Notes under the pieces: generated by a model | Seen by the model: only the letters and a program-made list of their open reading frames with translations | Told to the model about the DNA's origin: nothing | Databases searched by the model: none | Assembly: GCA_946803715.1 (NCBI GenBank) | Contig: CAMPET010000009.1 | Location: 1 to 64,000, forward strand | Source: Beroe ovata | Taxonomy: Eukaryota; Ctenophora; Nuda; Beroida; Beroidae | Reading direction: 5' to 3' | Length of the DNA stretch: 64,000 bases | Made by a program: the position numbers and the translations under genes | Shown: one piece after another, positions 52,625 to 63,855 of the stretch | How the letters are laid out: each line of letters opens with the position of its first letter | Numbering within the stretch: the first letter of the stretch is position 1

Positions 52625-55400
52625 ATGAGTCGTGGCGAGTTATATGACAGAAAGTCGTCGGTTGACACGTTTTTCCACGTCCTTTCAAGGTGGAAAGAGG
52701 TCACCCAATACCCATCTACCAGGATTTCTCAGAGTGACTCATTGAGTGACAGTGCCAGCGGTAATATCGGTTGAAAAAGCCATGTACCGCTAGCATTGGA
52801 TATATTTTATCAAATTATTTATTTAGATAATTAGATGTGCAACTATGTAAGATATATAACACGATCACGCGTAGATGCGTCACTGATAAAAAGATGTACA
52901 TCCATCTCTTAATTGTGATATTGAATTGTTAGAAAGTGAGGAATCAATTCGATTCAACAGTTGAAGTATGAATATCAATCACTCAGCCTCAGCCCCCACC
53001 TCTAATATTAACCCATCTTGGAAAAATTATTCTCCACCGTGGAAGAATCGATCTAAACAATCTCTCTTGAAACAGTAGCCCATAGAACATCAGCTCAAGA
53101 GAGAGCGCGTTTCGCATTTAGAGATTTAACTATTTAAATGGTTATTATCACATTATAAACCTATACGTCAATTATTGAGTTAACAATTTAATTTTAGTTT
53201 GGCAGAGACCGAGCAGTTCCACCAGCTAAACTGTCATGAAGCACTATCACTTGTGATAATACACGGGGAGATTACAGGACCACAGACTGGTCAGGTACAC
53301 GAGTTGATGAACACCAAAGGTCAAAACAAGAATACACAAGTATAAGACAACGGCATGAGATTGAGACACCGTCTGAGCAACCCCACCAGACACCAGGGGT
53401 GACAGAAAAGTAAAGAGCAAAAAAACATGCTTTGGTTGAACTGCCATGTAAATGCAGATGACAATTATACATTGAAAGAACCTCCAATGCACTATATCTG
53501 TCTTGAACCACATGAGTGTTAAACAGAAGGAATTAAGTATTAGCTTGAGTTGCTGCAGGACGAGGCGATAAGCCTTCAAACAAGCATATTGCTGAGGGAA
53601 TTCCCAATACAGACTATCATAGAGGAAGATGTCTGAAAATTAGGTGGGATGCCTCGCTACATTGATACCTCCCATGGATTCTGTCAACGATTTCCAATAC
53701 GAGTGTTCTCGTTGCATCAGCACAATGTCTGTGAATGTAAAATATCTGGGACAGTTGTTAGAAGAGAATGCCAACCACAATGAAGGATTTGTCATTGGAT
53801 CATCGTTTTGATTCAGGAGTAATTGAAGTAATCCTCAACCAAGAAGGTAATTACTGTCTTTGTACGGGTAATTGGCATATAGGTTAATCTGAAACATCTC
53901 AGACTCTCCTAAGCCAAACCATTCCCCATTGTTCATTGTAGTTAAGAATAAAATTCAGTGGTTATTAGAGATACCTCCAATAGATTTTGGTAACAATTTC
54001 CAATACGAGTGTTTTAAGAGGGTTGGCAGTGTAACAAAGAGTGTACCTCCAATTTAAAGGAGTAATTAGAAAAAGCACAAATACAATTTTGTCGACTGCC
54101 AAGAGCTGAATTAGATTTAAATACGGATTACCTTATTACCTATGAATACTTAAATATATAGCAGAAAAGATCGACACATGATAATTTGGGGGAATCTATA
54201 ACTTCATCACTTTATTTAATGTTTAAGATGCTCGAATGAATTATTTCATTTCATTCCTCACATTGAGACTTGAGTGAGGCAGATGTTACAAAGGGACGAA
54301 GGGAGTACGGGCCAGACTCAAGGGGGATAATGAGGTATTACGAACGTTATCCGCTCTCTCGTCAAGATGATGAGTGGCGACCGTTCTCGGTGTTGGATGG
54401 GATCAAAAGAATACAGGATCAAAGGGATACAGGAATAAAAGAAAACAGCAGATTGAGGAAGATCTGAGTATGATTTGAATACAGAGGAAAAATATAATTG
54501 GAGAACTGAAGAGATCAAGAGGGGGGGGGGCAATCGATATCTCTATTTCAATGTATAATATTAAAATAATTAAATCATATCATTATACCATGCCGATCCC
54601 GGGGGATTAATCAGGGGATTGATATTATCTTTCACATAGTAGCAAAGGTGGACAATAGATCGATTTATAGATAGCTTAAAATCTAGTAACAATAAGTTTA
54701 ATTAGTTGTGTGCAACACACGAGCCTAATGGCTACTGCGTTGCTTAAAGATATGGGCACCGAGCATGCTCATTTGCATTTAAATCAAATTATTGCTTAAT
54801 AAATTATTGGGTCATCATGGATGGTTGATATGGATGCACAAACGGTGTGCTGTGTAGTGTGTGCTCACTAAACAACATAGATATTGAAATCACATCATAA
54901 GTACAAGATCCAATTGTGGCAGTTGTGCCTCCCATGCCTCAAAATCCGTACACAATGTGGATGAACCAGCTTCAACAACTGAACAATGTGTTTGTAATCT
55001 CCGACGATCAGTCAACATACTCATACATCAATGGTGCATGCTATGGGTAAAAGAAATGAGCACTGTCCCGGAATACGAGCCCTTGGCATGTGTACAAGTT
55101 GAGAATCTTCACTGCCACATATGCAGGATGAACTTCGTGAATCAAGAATCGATAGCTCACATCAGGATGGAAAAGTTCACATCCGAATGTTTGCAAAAAC
55201 AATGAGACAAGCCAATCTGATGGGATCTGACACACAATCATCAGCTTATTAGATTGAATTTAACGTCTTTTCTATTCATTTCAGAGAGCTTCCCTGAAAG
55301 GAGGGAGCCATTGATAGCAAAGGCACTCAAACCATTTGAAGATAAGTACTCTTGGAAAGAGGTAATGGAGCTCAACAGCAAGATTCTAGAAAAACCATAG
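52625..55400 (+). CDS. Tentative six-exon gene of unknown function
   Basis: Proposed exons: 52625-52760, 53206-53294, 53559-53630, 53762-53846, 54908-55046, 55289-55400 (TAG), about 211 residues. Phases agree at each junction. Two sites are weak: the donor at 53631 (gtctga), and the last acceptor, where the third of three successive AGs is needed. The peptide begins MSRGELYDRKSSVDTFFHVL, includes HEALSLVIIHGEITG and VVPPMPQNPYTMWMNQLQQL, and ends in a charged helix (FEDKYSWKEVMELNSKILEKP). No signal peptide or membrane segment is seen. I do not recognise the family. The sequence looks protein-like, not random, but the model is assembled from splice logic alone. A zinc-finger-like alternative exon (NLHCHICRMNF, near 55098-55205) is also possible. 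Confidence 0.4.
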
Positions 55401-56014
55401 ATATTATGAAATTACCCATACAGACTGATTAAAAATCTGTTTTAATAACCTGTATATAATAGCCAGCATAGTGCATGAACATATATTAAGTTTGATTCTA
55501 ATAAAAGCGCCCATCCATGAAGGATGTTACTTTTCACTCCTGACAAGACACAGAAAGAGCAAGGTTGAATGGTAAGAGGGGATTATATAGAGCCCTGAAC
55601 TATCTAATAACTTAATCATTCCCAAGAGAAACCCAACTTATGTGGCAGACAAGAAGAATTAATATCTGTTACATACAGAAGGCTCAACATCTGAAAGCTC
55701 AAGAAAATTATATAGATCAACTTTTTTGTCCATACTTGATTCACCGGACTGTCACTGATACCTAGAAGTCAGTCACAGAATTTAAATGCTTCACTTGGAC
55801 TGCATTCAAGAGTGAATATCTTTGCCATACGCAAGTAGTGGGGATGAATGCTTGATTAATACATTTGATAGGAAGAATAGTCTATTATTCCTATCAAAGG
55901 TAAATAGAGGAATACCCCACAATGTTAACGATAGTCAATACGTATTTTGCAAGCTGCAAAACTTGTCAAAGAAATCTGTCAATATCCTGTAAATATCCAG
56001 TAATTAGATTTTCG

Positions 56015-56078
56015 AAATGATTGATCTATCATGAGGAACAGAGTCAAGACTCTGTTCCTCATGATAGATTGATCATTT
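56015..56078. repeat. Inverted repeat, about 31-bp arms, 2-nt loop
   Basis: Left arm 56015-56045 and right arm 56048-56078 pair except for two adjacent positions. The core catgaggaacagagtc is exact. It could form a hairpin in DNA or RNA; no function is known. Confidence 0.85.
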
Positions 56079-56796
56079 AACGGGACATTGGAGTTTTTTC
56101 AACATTCTTAGAGATTTCCTGAGTGACAGGACCAGCTAACAGGAGAGCTGTTACACTTGTACAGCTCTCCTAAGACATCTGACAGAAGTACAGCTTGACT
56201 TGGAGCTGCTAAAACATCAGAAAATTATGGAGGGTTAAACATTAAGGAAATAAGTGGTTCCACTTAACCAATTCCGAAATGGTGATAAATAAGTCAATAA
56301 ATAATCTAGTGGTTGAATAAGAGTTGAATTAAGGCTACACTAGATCATATCTATCAGATTAACTGTCCTCAGACTGAAACTGGGATAGACTTGACAAGAG
56401 AAAGACTTAAGTCAGATGCTTCTGTAGTGATTAGACTGTTGTTGGCATCGGTATGGGCAATGAAAGTGACATCCTGCATCTTGAAGATGAATAAGAAGGA
56501 CAGGTTAGAAAGACAATATAGCAAGTACACATAGGGAGTTGAACAAAAACCCTGGCTCGGCCGAGGAAGCAATTTTCCAGTTGGAACTCTCTAAGGCAAG
56601 GAGAAAGTCTTCAACAATTCTTTTTAGTACTCTCCTCGGCAAGGGCCAGGCGATATACAAACTCCCATTCCTCTAATCAACTCATAATCAACTGACACAA
56701 AAGTTTGATTGTGGGACGACCAATTTTTGAGAATTTTAGAATACAAAACACAAAAGAATTAAATCAATTGGATGAAAATATCTGTTCGTTTGTTTG

Positions 56797-56880
56797 GCGC
56801 GATGCTAGACCGCTGATGCAAGCCGCGCGCGCGCGAAACGAAATTCTCGACAGGGTCTATCATCGATCGACAACTGTTCG
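56797..56880 (+). repeat. GC-rich dispersed repeat, copy C (shortened)
   Basis: gcgatgctagaccgctgatg joins directly to gccgcgcgcgcgcgaaacga and tctcgacagggtctatcatc. Compared with copy A it lacks the central spacer. Confidence 0.8.
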
Positions 56881-57262
56881 TGAATACAATTTCTGAATTT
56901 GAGAATTACCACATAACCAGTCAATTTTATGCACACGTTGCGCGCCCCTGTTCTACTCAGTGAACTGAAAAGTCGTATGAAAGGACCACGGAGATGCGCA
57001 GCGCGCGTGGAGTATTTGGGTCACGCAGCGCGGCCCGGGAACAGTCAATTGTTTTTAAAAAGTGTTAAGGTTAAGCGCGAGCTCGGCGCGGGCGCGCGCC
57101 GCTAATGCTAAACCCTTGTGCACCCGTTGCATTGCGCCGCGCGCTCCTTATTCCATCTTTAAGCTCCGTAATCTGAAATGTATTTAATATATAGTCGTAA
57201 TTGAAAAGAGATGCGCGGCGCGCGGAGTATTTTGATCTCTTGTCAAGCAGCGCGGGGACTTG

Positions 57263-57372
57263 CCTGGCGATGCTAGGCCCAGCTGACGCGAGCCGCGAAG
57301 CGGCGAGCGCCAGCGAGAATAATTTGCGGCGCGCGCGCAATGAAATTCTCGACAGGGGCTATCATCGACAGC
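57263..57372 (+). repeat. GC-rich dispersed repeat, copy D
   Basis: ggcgatgctaggcccagctg through aatttgcggcgcgcgcgcaa to tcgacaggggctatcatcga. Best match is copy B at 16922. It ends about 430 bp before the HACE1 start codon. Confidence 0.85.
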
Positions 57373-57800
57373 CAACGCGGGGACATAAACCCAGGGTTTG
57401 TAAAATTTTACCCGACTCTTGCTTGTTGCTGGCGGGATCGGATTTTATCCTGGCAAGGAATGACAATTGCGCTTTAATTATGAGAAGCAGTAGCCATGGT
57501 GCACGGCAAGACGTCATCAGTATTGCTTCTGGATGTTGAGCCTCTGTAAATATTTTAAGTAGTGATGTCAGTTCAATGCAGTAGAACACCAATCCTTGTA
57601 TGCTGTGTTATTTGCATTGTCTGTCTGTAGAAATATTCTGTTCTTGGTTTAAGCATATTCTAAAGAGATTATGATGAATTTTGTAATGCCTACCAAATGT
57701 TTATATGGGTATAAAGAGTGACACAAAGAGTGAAAAGCTGAAATTACTACCAATCTACAAGCCTCTCACAATCTGATCCTATAAACTCTCAGTTTCAGTG

Positions 57801-60506
57801 ATGGATCGTTCATTCTTAAGCATGCTGAAAACTCTCAAAATTGGTCATTCCATCCAACTCCCTCGGGATAACTCAGCTGCACTTAATATGCTCCTTCCAA
57901 TGGTTCTTCAGAAAGAGCACAGGAAAGTATCAGAACTATTGAGCAGTAGTCCTTACTTTGACATTGATACTGTGCTACCTAAGATAAAACGCACACTCCT
58001 TCACATGGCTGCTAATATTGGTACTGCTGAGTGTGTTGCTGTTCTCCTGAGTGCAGGTGCAAACCCTAACAAGCCCGATAGTAATGGGGTTGTGCCTCTT
58101 CACTTTGCTGCCAGAAATGGCTTCAAGGACTGTTGTAAACTCCTCCTAAACAAGGGAGCTGATCCTAAAGTACCTGACAACGATGGACTAACATCTGTTC
58201 ATTGGGCTGCATTAAGTGGCCGTAATGAGTTACTAGCAGATCTGTTGTCAAGAAATATAGAACTGAATGTTAGGGACAAAATGGGACAAACTGCTCTTCA
58301 TTTTGCAGCCATGCATGGTCATTACCAAACAGTAGAGTACCTTCTGGAAAATGGGGCTCAGGTAAATGATGTCAACATAATAGGTCAGTCACCACTTATT
58401 CTTGCTTGCAAAGAAGGTCATTTAAAATGCATAGAGTTCCTATTATCTTGTGGAGCTAATCCATCAGCCAAGAACTCTGATGGAATGTCTGTATTACAGA
58501 TTTTGGTGTCAAACAGGTACTTGGAATGTGTATATTCCCTGACCCACTCACACCCTACTCAGCTCTGTAACCTCATTGAAATATTGAGAATACCTGATAT
58601 AATCAGTTTCAGGAAAGTCATTGATTGTATTCAGCACATTTGTAGCAGAAAACGTAGTTTAGTCTTAAAGATATGGGAAACACTAGTTTCATTAACCATT
58701 AACACTGGCAAAGAAGTTATGTCTTCCAACACAGACAAAGCAACTCCAAAAGCATTTCTCAGTTTAGTCAAAGCATTGAAGCACATAAGCATGCTGGATG
58801 AAGTTTCACTCATCGTTGCACACTGTGCAAGTAGATCTCCAAGTTTGTGTGGGTCTGTTAGTTCGGCTACCATTTCCCCTCCTGGCACACCTTCCCATTC
58901 AGCTTCTTTCTCATACTCAAGCTTTTTTGAGAGTCCTGTTATTATCAACAGACTTGATGATGTCTGGATAATTCTTGAAGAATGGATGACAATGTTGAGC
59001 CTCGAGATAGTTGCTAAAAGAAGATCAGATATTTCAATTTCAGAACTACTTGCCTCCAATGACACTGATGAAAAAGCTGGGAATGTCTTTCTCTCTGAAA
59101 CCTTTCATGGTGATTCAAAATCACTGGATAAGGTATCTGATAATCTTTGTACTGTGATTGAAGCATATCACTTGTGGTGTAGGGAAACTTCACTCCAAGA
59201 CCGATTTGAACAGTTTGTCAGTTCACATTCTGACGTTTTCAAAGTCTTTCTAGCTCATAATAGCTTCTTCATTTTTAATCAACTCAAATTTTTCTTGGAA
59301 TCTCCTACATTCATGAAGCAGTTTAATGGCATAAGAAGAGTTGTTTATCAGAAAGACCTCGCTCTCAGGAAAAAGTGGTTTTATGACAATTTATACTCTG
59401 ACATCACTCCAAATGAGCAACCAGATGACAGCGCAAAAATAACTATCAGAAGAGATGACATATTCAATAGTTCCTGTACTCAAATTCACAATGCCAATAT
59501 CGAGGATCTCAGAAAAAACTTTGTTATTTCATTTGAAGGCGACCAAGGCATAGGTGCAGGTGTAAGAAGAGAATGGTTTAACATTCTCACAAATGAAATG
59601 CTGAACGAAGATTATGCTCTGTTTACACATTCAAATGATGGGATGACTTTTCAACCCAGTCATATATCGGACATTCAAGAGGATCATTTGAGTTATTTCC
59701 GATTTGCTGGAATTATCATGGGGCTTTCTTTATATCACAACAATGTGATAAACATCCATTTCACGAAGTCTTTTTACAAGCACATTTTAGGCATACCATC
59801 TGATTACACTGACGTTAGATCAATCGATCCTGGGTATGCCAACAGCTTGCAATGGCTCCTTGATAATGACATATCAGAGTTCGAAGATGACCTAGGATTA
59901 ACGTTCAGTGAAGACCAAAATGTTTTGGGAGAAACTCGGGTCGTTGAACTAAAACCCGGAGGAGCTACAATCCCCGTCACTGAGAAGAACAAACAGGAAT
60001 ATGTCGAGTTCGTCACTGAATACAAAATGACTAGCGCAATTCGTCTCCAAATCACAAGTTTCCTGGAAGGCTTTCACTCCATCATACCAAAATCCCTGGT
60101 TGCAATATTCAATGAGAATGAACTGGAACTTCTCATGTGCGGGATCCCAAACATCGACCCGGAGGACTGGGAGAGTCACACAGATTACAACAACTACACT
60201 GCTGAGGATGATGTGGTGAAATGGTTTTGGGAGGTAGTCCGGGAATTGTGCCCTGAAGACCGAGCTCTTCTCCTTCAGTTCTGCACGGGAAGTTCCAAAG
60301 TTCCTCTCGGTGGTTTTGCTGGTCTCCAAGGTTCAGGGGAGGTTATGCCATTCACAATCAGTCGGACTCACGATGGAAACAAGCTTCCTACTGCTAGTAC
60401 GTGCTTTAATCTGCTCAAACTACCGTGTTATAAGTCTTTCGAGGTACTTAGAACAAAGCTCAAAATTGCCATCAAATATGGTTCAGAAGGATTTGATTTT
60501 GTTTGA
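57801..60506 (+). CDS. HACE1: HACE1, ankyrin-repeat HECT E3 ubiquitin ligase
   Basis: A single exon encodes 901 residues (human 909) from ATG at 57801; the codon before it is GTG. Six ankyrin repeats span roughly residues 60-265 (TLLHMAANIGTAECVAVLLS and so on). A less conserved middle contains a Ser-rich insert (SPPGTPSHSASFSYSS). The HECT domain fills about 570-901, with landmarks GAGVRREWFNILTNEML, YALFTHSNDGMTFQP, YFRFAGIIMGLSL, SFYKHILGIPSDY and the active-site LPTASTCFNLLKLP, whose cysteine is C868. In animals HACE1 ubiquitylates active Rac1 and takes part in Golgi and stress control; the intact catalytic cysteine implies activity. The vertebrate gene has many introns; here the coding region has none, so intron loss or retroposition is likely. 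No poly(A) tract is seen after the stop. Confidence 0.97.
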   Translation: MDRSFLSMLKTLKIGHSIQLPRDNSAALNMLLPMVLQKEHRKVSELLSSSPYFDIDTVLPKIKRTLLHMAANIGTAECVAVLLSAGANPNKPDSNGVVPLHFAARNGFKDCCKLLLNKGADPKVPDNDGLTSVHWAALSGRNELLADLLSRNIELNVRDKMGQTALHFAAMHGHYQTVEYLLENGAQVNDVNIIGQSPLILACKEGHLKCIEFLLSCGANPSAKNSDGMSVLQILVSNRYLECVYSLTHSHPTQLCNLIEILRIPDIISFRKVIDCIQHICSRKRSLVLKIWETLVSLTINTGKEVMSSNTDKATPKAFLSLVKALKHISMLDEVSLIVAHCASRSPSLCGSVSSATISPPGTPSHSASFSYSSFFESPVIINRLDDVWIILEEWMTMLSLEIVAKRRSDISISELLASNDTDEKAGNVFLSETFHGDSKSLDKVSDNLCTVIEAYHLWCRETSLQDRFEQFVSSHSDVFKVFLAHNSFFIFNQLKFFLESPTFMKQFNGIRRVVYQKDLALRKKWFYDNLYSDITPNEQPDDSAKITIRRDDIFNSSCTQIHNANIEDLRKNFVISFEGDQGIGAGVRREWFNILTNEMLNEDYALFTHSNDGMTFQPSHISDIQEDHLSYFRFAGIIMGLSLYHNNVINIHFTKSFYKHILGIPSDYTDVRSIDPGYANSLQWLLDNDISEFEDDLGLTFSEDQNVLGETRVVELKPGGATIPVTEKNKQEYVEFVTEYKMTSAIRLQITSFLEGFHSIIPKSLVAIFNENELELLMCGIPNIDPEDWESHTDYNNYTAEDDVVKWFWEVVRELCPEDRALLLQFCTGSSKVPLGGFAGLQGSGEVMPFTISRTHDGNKLPTASTCFNLLKLPCYKSFEVLRTKLKIAIKYGSEGFDFV

Positions 60507-60871
60507 CTTTTACTTGAGAAGTTTTGTGGTATTTTATGTGTATTGCTTGAGATTTTTGTATATTTTTAAAATGCTTTTAGTTCGATTATTAACTCAACGG
60601 AGCGTATTATATTCAGCTGTGTTGGTTGTTGTATTTTATTATTATTTTTGAACAAAGATGACATTGATTCTGCAATGCTTTTATCAACAAACTTTGTGAT
60701 TTCATGTAGCTTGTTTATCACTGTAGAAAACGCTAAAAACGTTTCCCGAATTCGCTTCAACAATTTGAGTGCTACGACATCAATATTCCACCATATTACC
60801 TGAACAAGGGACATCTCTACGCAATACCTTAATGAGAAAATCCTGACTAGTAGGATGTAGCGAATGCACAA

Positions 60872-62036
60872 ATGACAAGTCGGACTACCGACTCCATCCC
60901 TGCCTCCTCCACCAGCAATCCTACAATCAGGTACTCATGGAATAACTTTTCAGAATGCACAAATACTGCTCTTTTCTTCTGAATACGTAGGTAAACACCT
61001 TTCACACTCGATATAAGGTCATCCTGAATCAGTGCTTTTCCAGAGCAGAGATTCATCCTCTAAGACAATGGCCCTGGAGGGACAGGCACATTGAAAATAC
61101 TCTCAAAAATCCAAACTTCACTTTCTGCCGGGCAGATGTCAATCTCATCGTTGATAAAGATGCTATAGGTTCGTGTTATACCTAGGTTTGTCCTGGCGAA
61201 TTTGCGTTTTTCTGTTGATAAATCAGGTAAGCATTTCTGAGGATGATACTATTGTTCAATGATTCAATCACCATGCGCTTCCCCTCAGAGTATATCAGTG
61301 AAATCCTGAAGCACCCTCTAAAGAAGGTCGCTGCAGAACTCAAACACCTGTCTTTCCGACTCCTCCGGATATCTAAATCGGAAGTCCAGACTGTTCTCAG
61401 ACTCATTTTCCATGATAATCTCTCCCATCTTGCACTTGGTGAGTATCTTCATGCTTTTTGAGCGTTTGGTACCAGGTAGCACTATACCTAGATGTTGTCC
61501 TCACATATTTGTACAACATCGAGGATATCCTCTCAGAATCGTTCTCCAATCTCCATCCTGATTTAAGCGTGACTGTATTTTTTGTTTCAGCTTCTGGAGT
61601 CCATGCCTTTTCACTTTTTCTGATGAGCATGGATAAGTACAAGTTCAGTAAATCTGTTAGATGTCTCCTCTCTTTCTCAGTTGGTCACTTCTTCAGGTTT
61701 GAGTTTTGTGTTGGCATGTCTTCGTGTTTGTTTGTAATAAGTGGTTTCTGAGAACCCAGGAGGAGGTTGATCTGGTCTAAATGATGAATTTGCTGGACCT
61801 TCAGATTCACTGCAAACAGTGTCTGACAGACACATCGTTTAATGTACGCCGAATGTAATGTATCCCTCACTTGTGGTCTCTATATGTGAAATCGCCCAGG
61901 TGGTTGGTGGACCATAAAACGAGTAAACGAATCACAGACTGCAGTGTGGTGTACCTTGCAGCAGCATTCCAGTGTCTCACTGAGGAGCTACTTACTCGTA
62001 CAATCCAATGCAAGATAACTACTGACGCAAACAAAG
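60872..62036 (+). CDS. ABTB2: ABTB2/BTBD11-like gene, 5' exons (partial)
   Basis: Exons 60872-60930, 61044-61168, 61289-61438, 61591-61696 and 61900-62036 join in phase. They match the N-terminal part of ankyrin-and-BTB proteins ABTB2/BTBD11 in order: a WPW motif (LRQWPWRDRHIENTL; family FPW), an amphipathic helix block (LLRISKSEVQTVLRLIFHDN), VRCLLSFSVGHFFRWLVDHK (family TFSVGRFFRWMVD), then SVVYLAAAFQCLTEEL, which resembles a histone-fold helix. The family acts as scaffold or ubiquitin-ligase adaptor. The exon at 62036 ends mid-codon (phase 1). No following exon with family similarity, and no ankyrin or BTB domain, appears before the window ends. Either a long intron follows or the gene is truncated. 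The first exon and its start are the least certain parts. Confidence 0.7.
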
Positions 62037-63814
62037 GTAGTAGACGCAATATTAGGTCTTACCGATTTGAAAACAGGTCTTGAGATCGCTGAAGGCTTTT
62101 CAAAATCCCGTATTTCAGGGTCTAGGGCTTATATGCGGTTAGAATGTAATTCATATTGTAAACAGAAGTTATCATATTGTATAACCTAACTACCCCACCA
62201 ACCGTTCTATTGAAGTCACATGTATATATCTAACCAAGGCAAACAAAAAGCAAGGAAGGAAGCCCCTCCCTCCACACAAGTATTCCAATACTACAACATT
62301 CTCGACTGGGACTACAGCTCCTGGTGTCCTGGGACACCGTACTTCAGCAGCAAGGACACTGCTTCAACTAGTGGCAGTGGCGCTAATATAGCTTCTACAA
62401 GCACCAGTGTTGCTGGTGGTGGCAGATGGGCTGCTTGTAACAGAGGTAGCCACTGTAATATATGCCGCCTCCGCTACATGTGCCGCCACCTCTTGCTGAA
62501 GCCAGGGTCATGGGCCGTGCGGTGGTCGGGGATGTCTGGGAGTTAGGGAGCTGCATAAGCACTATACTAGTCATTTGTGTGAGCGTCTTTCGAAACGCAA
62601 CTATGGCAACCGATTCGGAGCAAAGCGCCCTAACTCGTGAATCGTGATCAATTAGTACAAGGTGGTTGTTATTGGGGACACATTCTGACATTCTGTGGAT
62701 CAGGTTGCTTGGATCATTGCCAATGTGCGACAGCTTTACTTGTCTTCTTGTTTATCGTCTACACACTTGTTTCATTGTGTATAATTGTAGTTACGGATCG
62801 TGTGTGTACACGGGTTTACCCATATTGTGCTCCATGCTGCCTATGATCACTGTTCATGATGCTGTATCTGGAACCTGCCACTCACATGATTGTCAACCTG
62901 TCACATGGAAACTGTCACATGACTGTCACGTGTTTACCATATGTTTCCCGCACATATTACCTATCTATGTGAAAGCTAATCTTTGCTGCGCTATCGAAGC
63001 CCAGATATTTCACACAATGAACAACAATTATTATTTCTCGATTATCAGTGAATTATTGTTGACATATCTCAATTAAAATTGTCCTGGTTCTATCACAGAC
63101 CTGTGAATTTCAACTTAACTGAGATACGTATTACAAAGGTTGTTTTGTTGCTAGGATTTGAATATTTTGGAGGAAATACCCATATTTCATGTTCATACTC
63201 GCACACAAACATCACTTCTGTTACACCAGTTAACGTCATGGTATCTGCGTCACAGCTCCATACTACTCAATGTATGATTCTCACTATAGCTACAGCTGAG
63301 TTGAATATTACCATTTATGGTCATTTCCGCATTTGGAGAATTTTCCTCAAAAACATTCACCTTTACATAGCCTACGAGTTTTTGTATTCATGAATTTTAC
63401 GTGTCACATTCCGAATCAAAAATATCCGGATATTTTGCTAAAAATAAGTAAAATGTGCCAGTATTTTTGCCGGGCATTTGGGGTGTACATACTTTAACGG
63501 ACTACTTTCGGTGTGTAAAGTATGAGACGAGTACTTATTTTTAACTCACACACTTACACGCACACACACATATACATACATCATCGAAAAACGTAATAAA
63601 ATGTAACTATCGTACACGTGTGTGCATATGTTTCTATTATTCCAACAACGAAATGACCATATAAGGTATTATTAGAATCATTCATTCAGCCCTCCTTTGT
63701 GTGCGATAGAGAAAAAAACAAAAAGATCGAGGGGAGTGAAGGAAGCAGGCTTTTGCACGATTTGTGCAGGATCAATATTGGTCTTTGTGTCCTGCATTGC
63801 ACTATCATGCTCAG

Positions 63815-63855
<41 letters not shown>

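Larger units (their letters stand above)
55401..57800. promoter_or_regulatory. Intergenic region and presumed HACE1 promoter
   Basis: 2.4 kb between the tentative gene and HACE1. It contains a 31-bp hairpin at 56015-56078, and two copies of the GC-rich repeat (56797, 57263) in a CpG-rich island at about 56800-57375. The bases before the HACE1 ATG (ctctcagtttcag then TG) look like an acceptor, so a 5'-UTR intron ending near 57798 is likely. Confidence 0.55.

Noticed and set aside
53247-53579. 110-codon minus-strand frame rich in hydrophobic residues
   Set aside because: It overlaps two proposed plus-strand exons, lacks splice or family support, and hydrophobic runs arise easily from the AT-rich strand.
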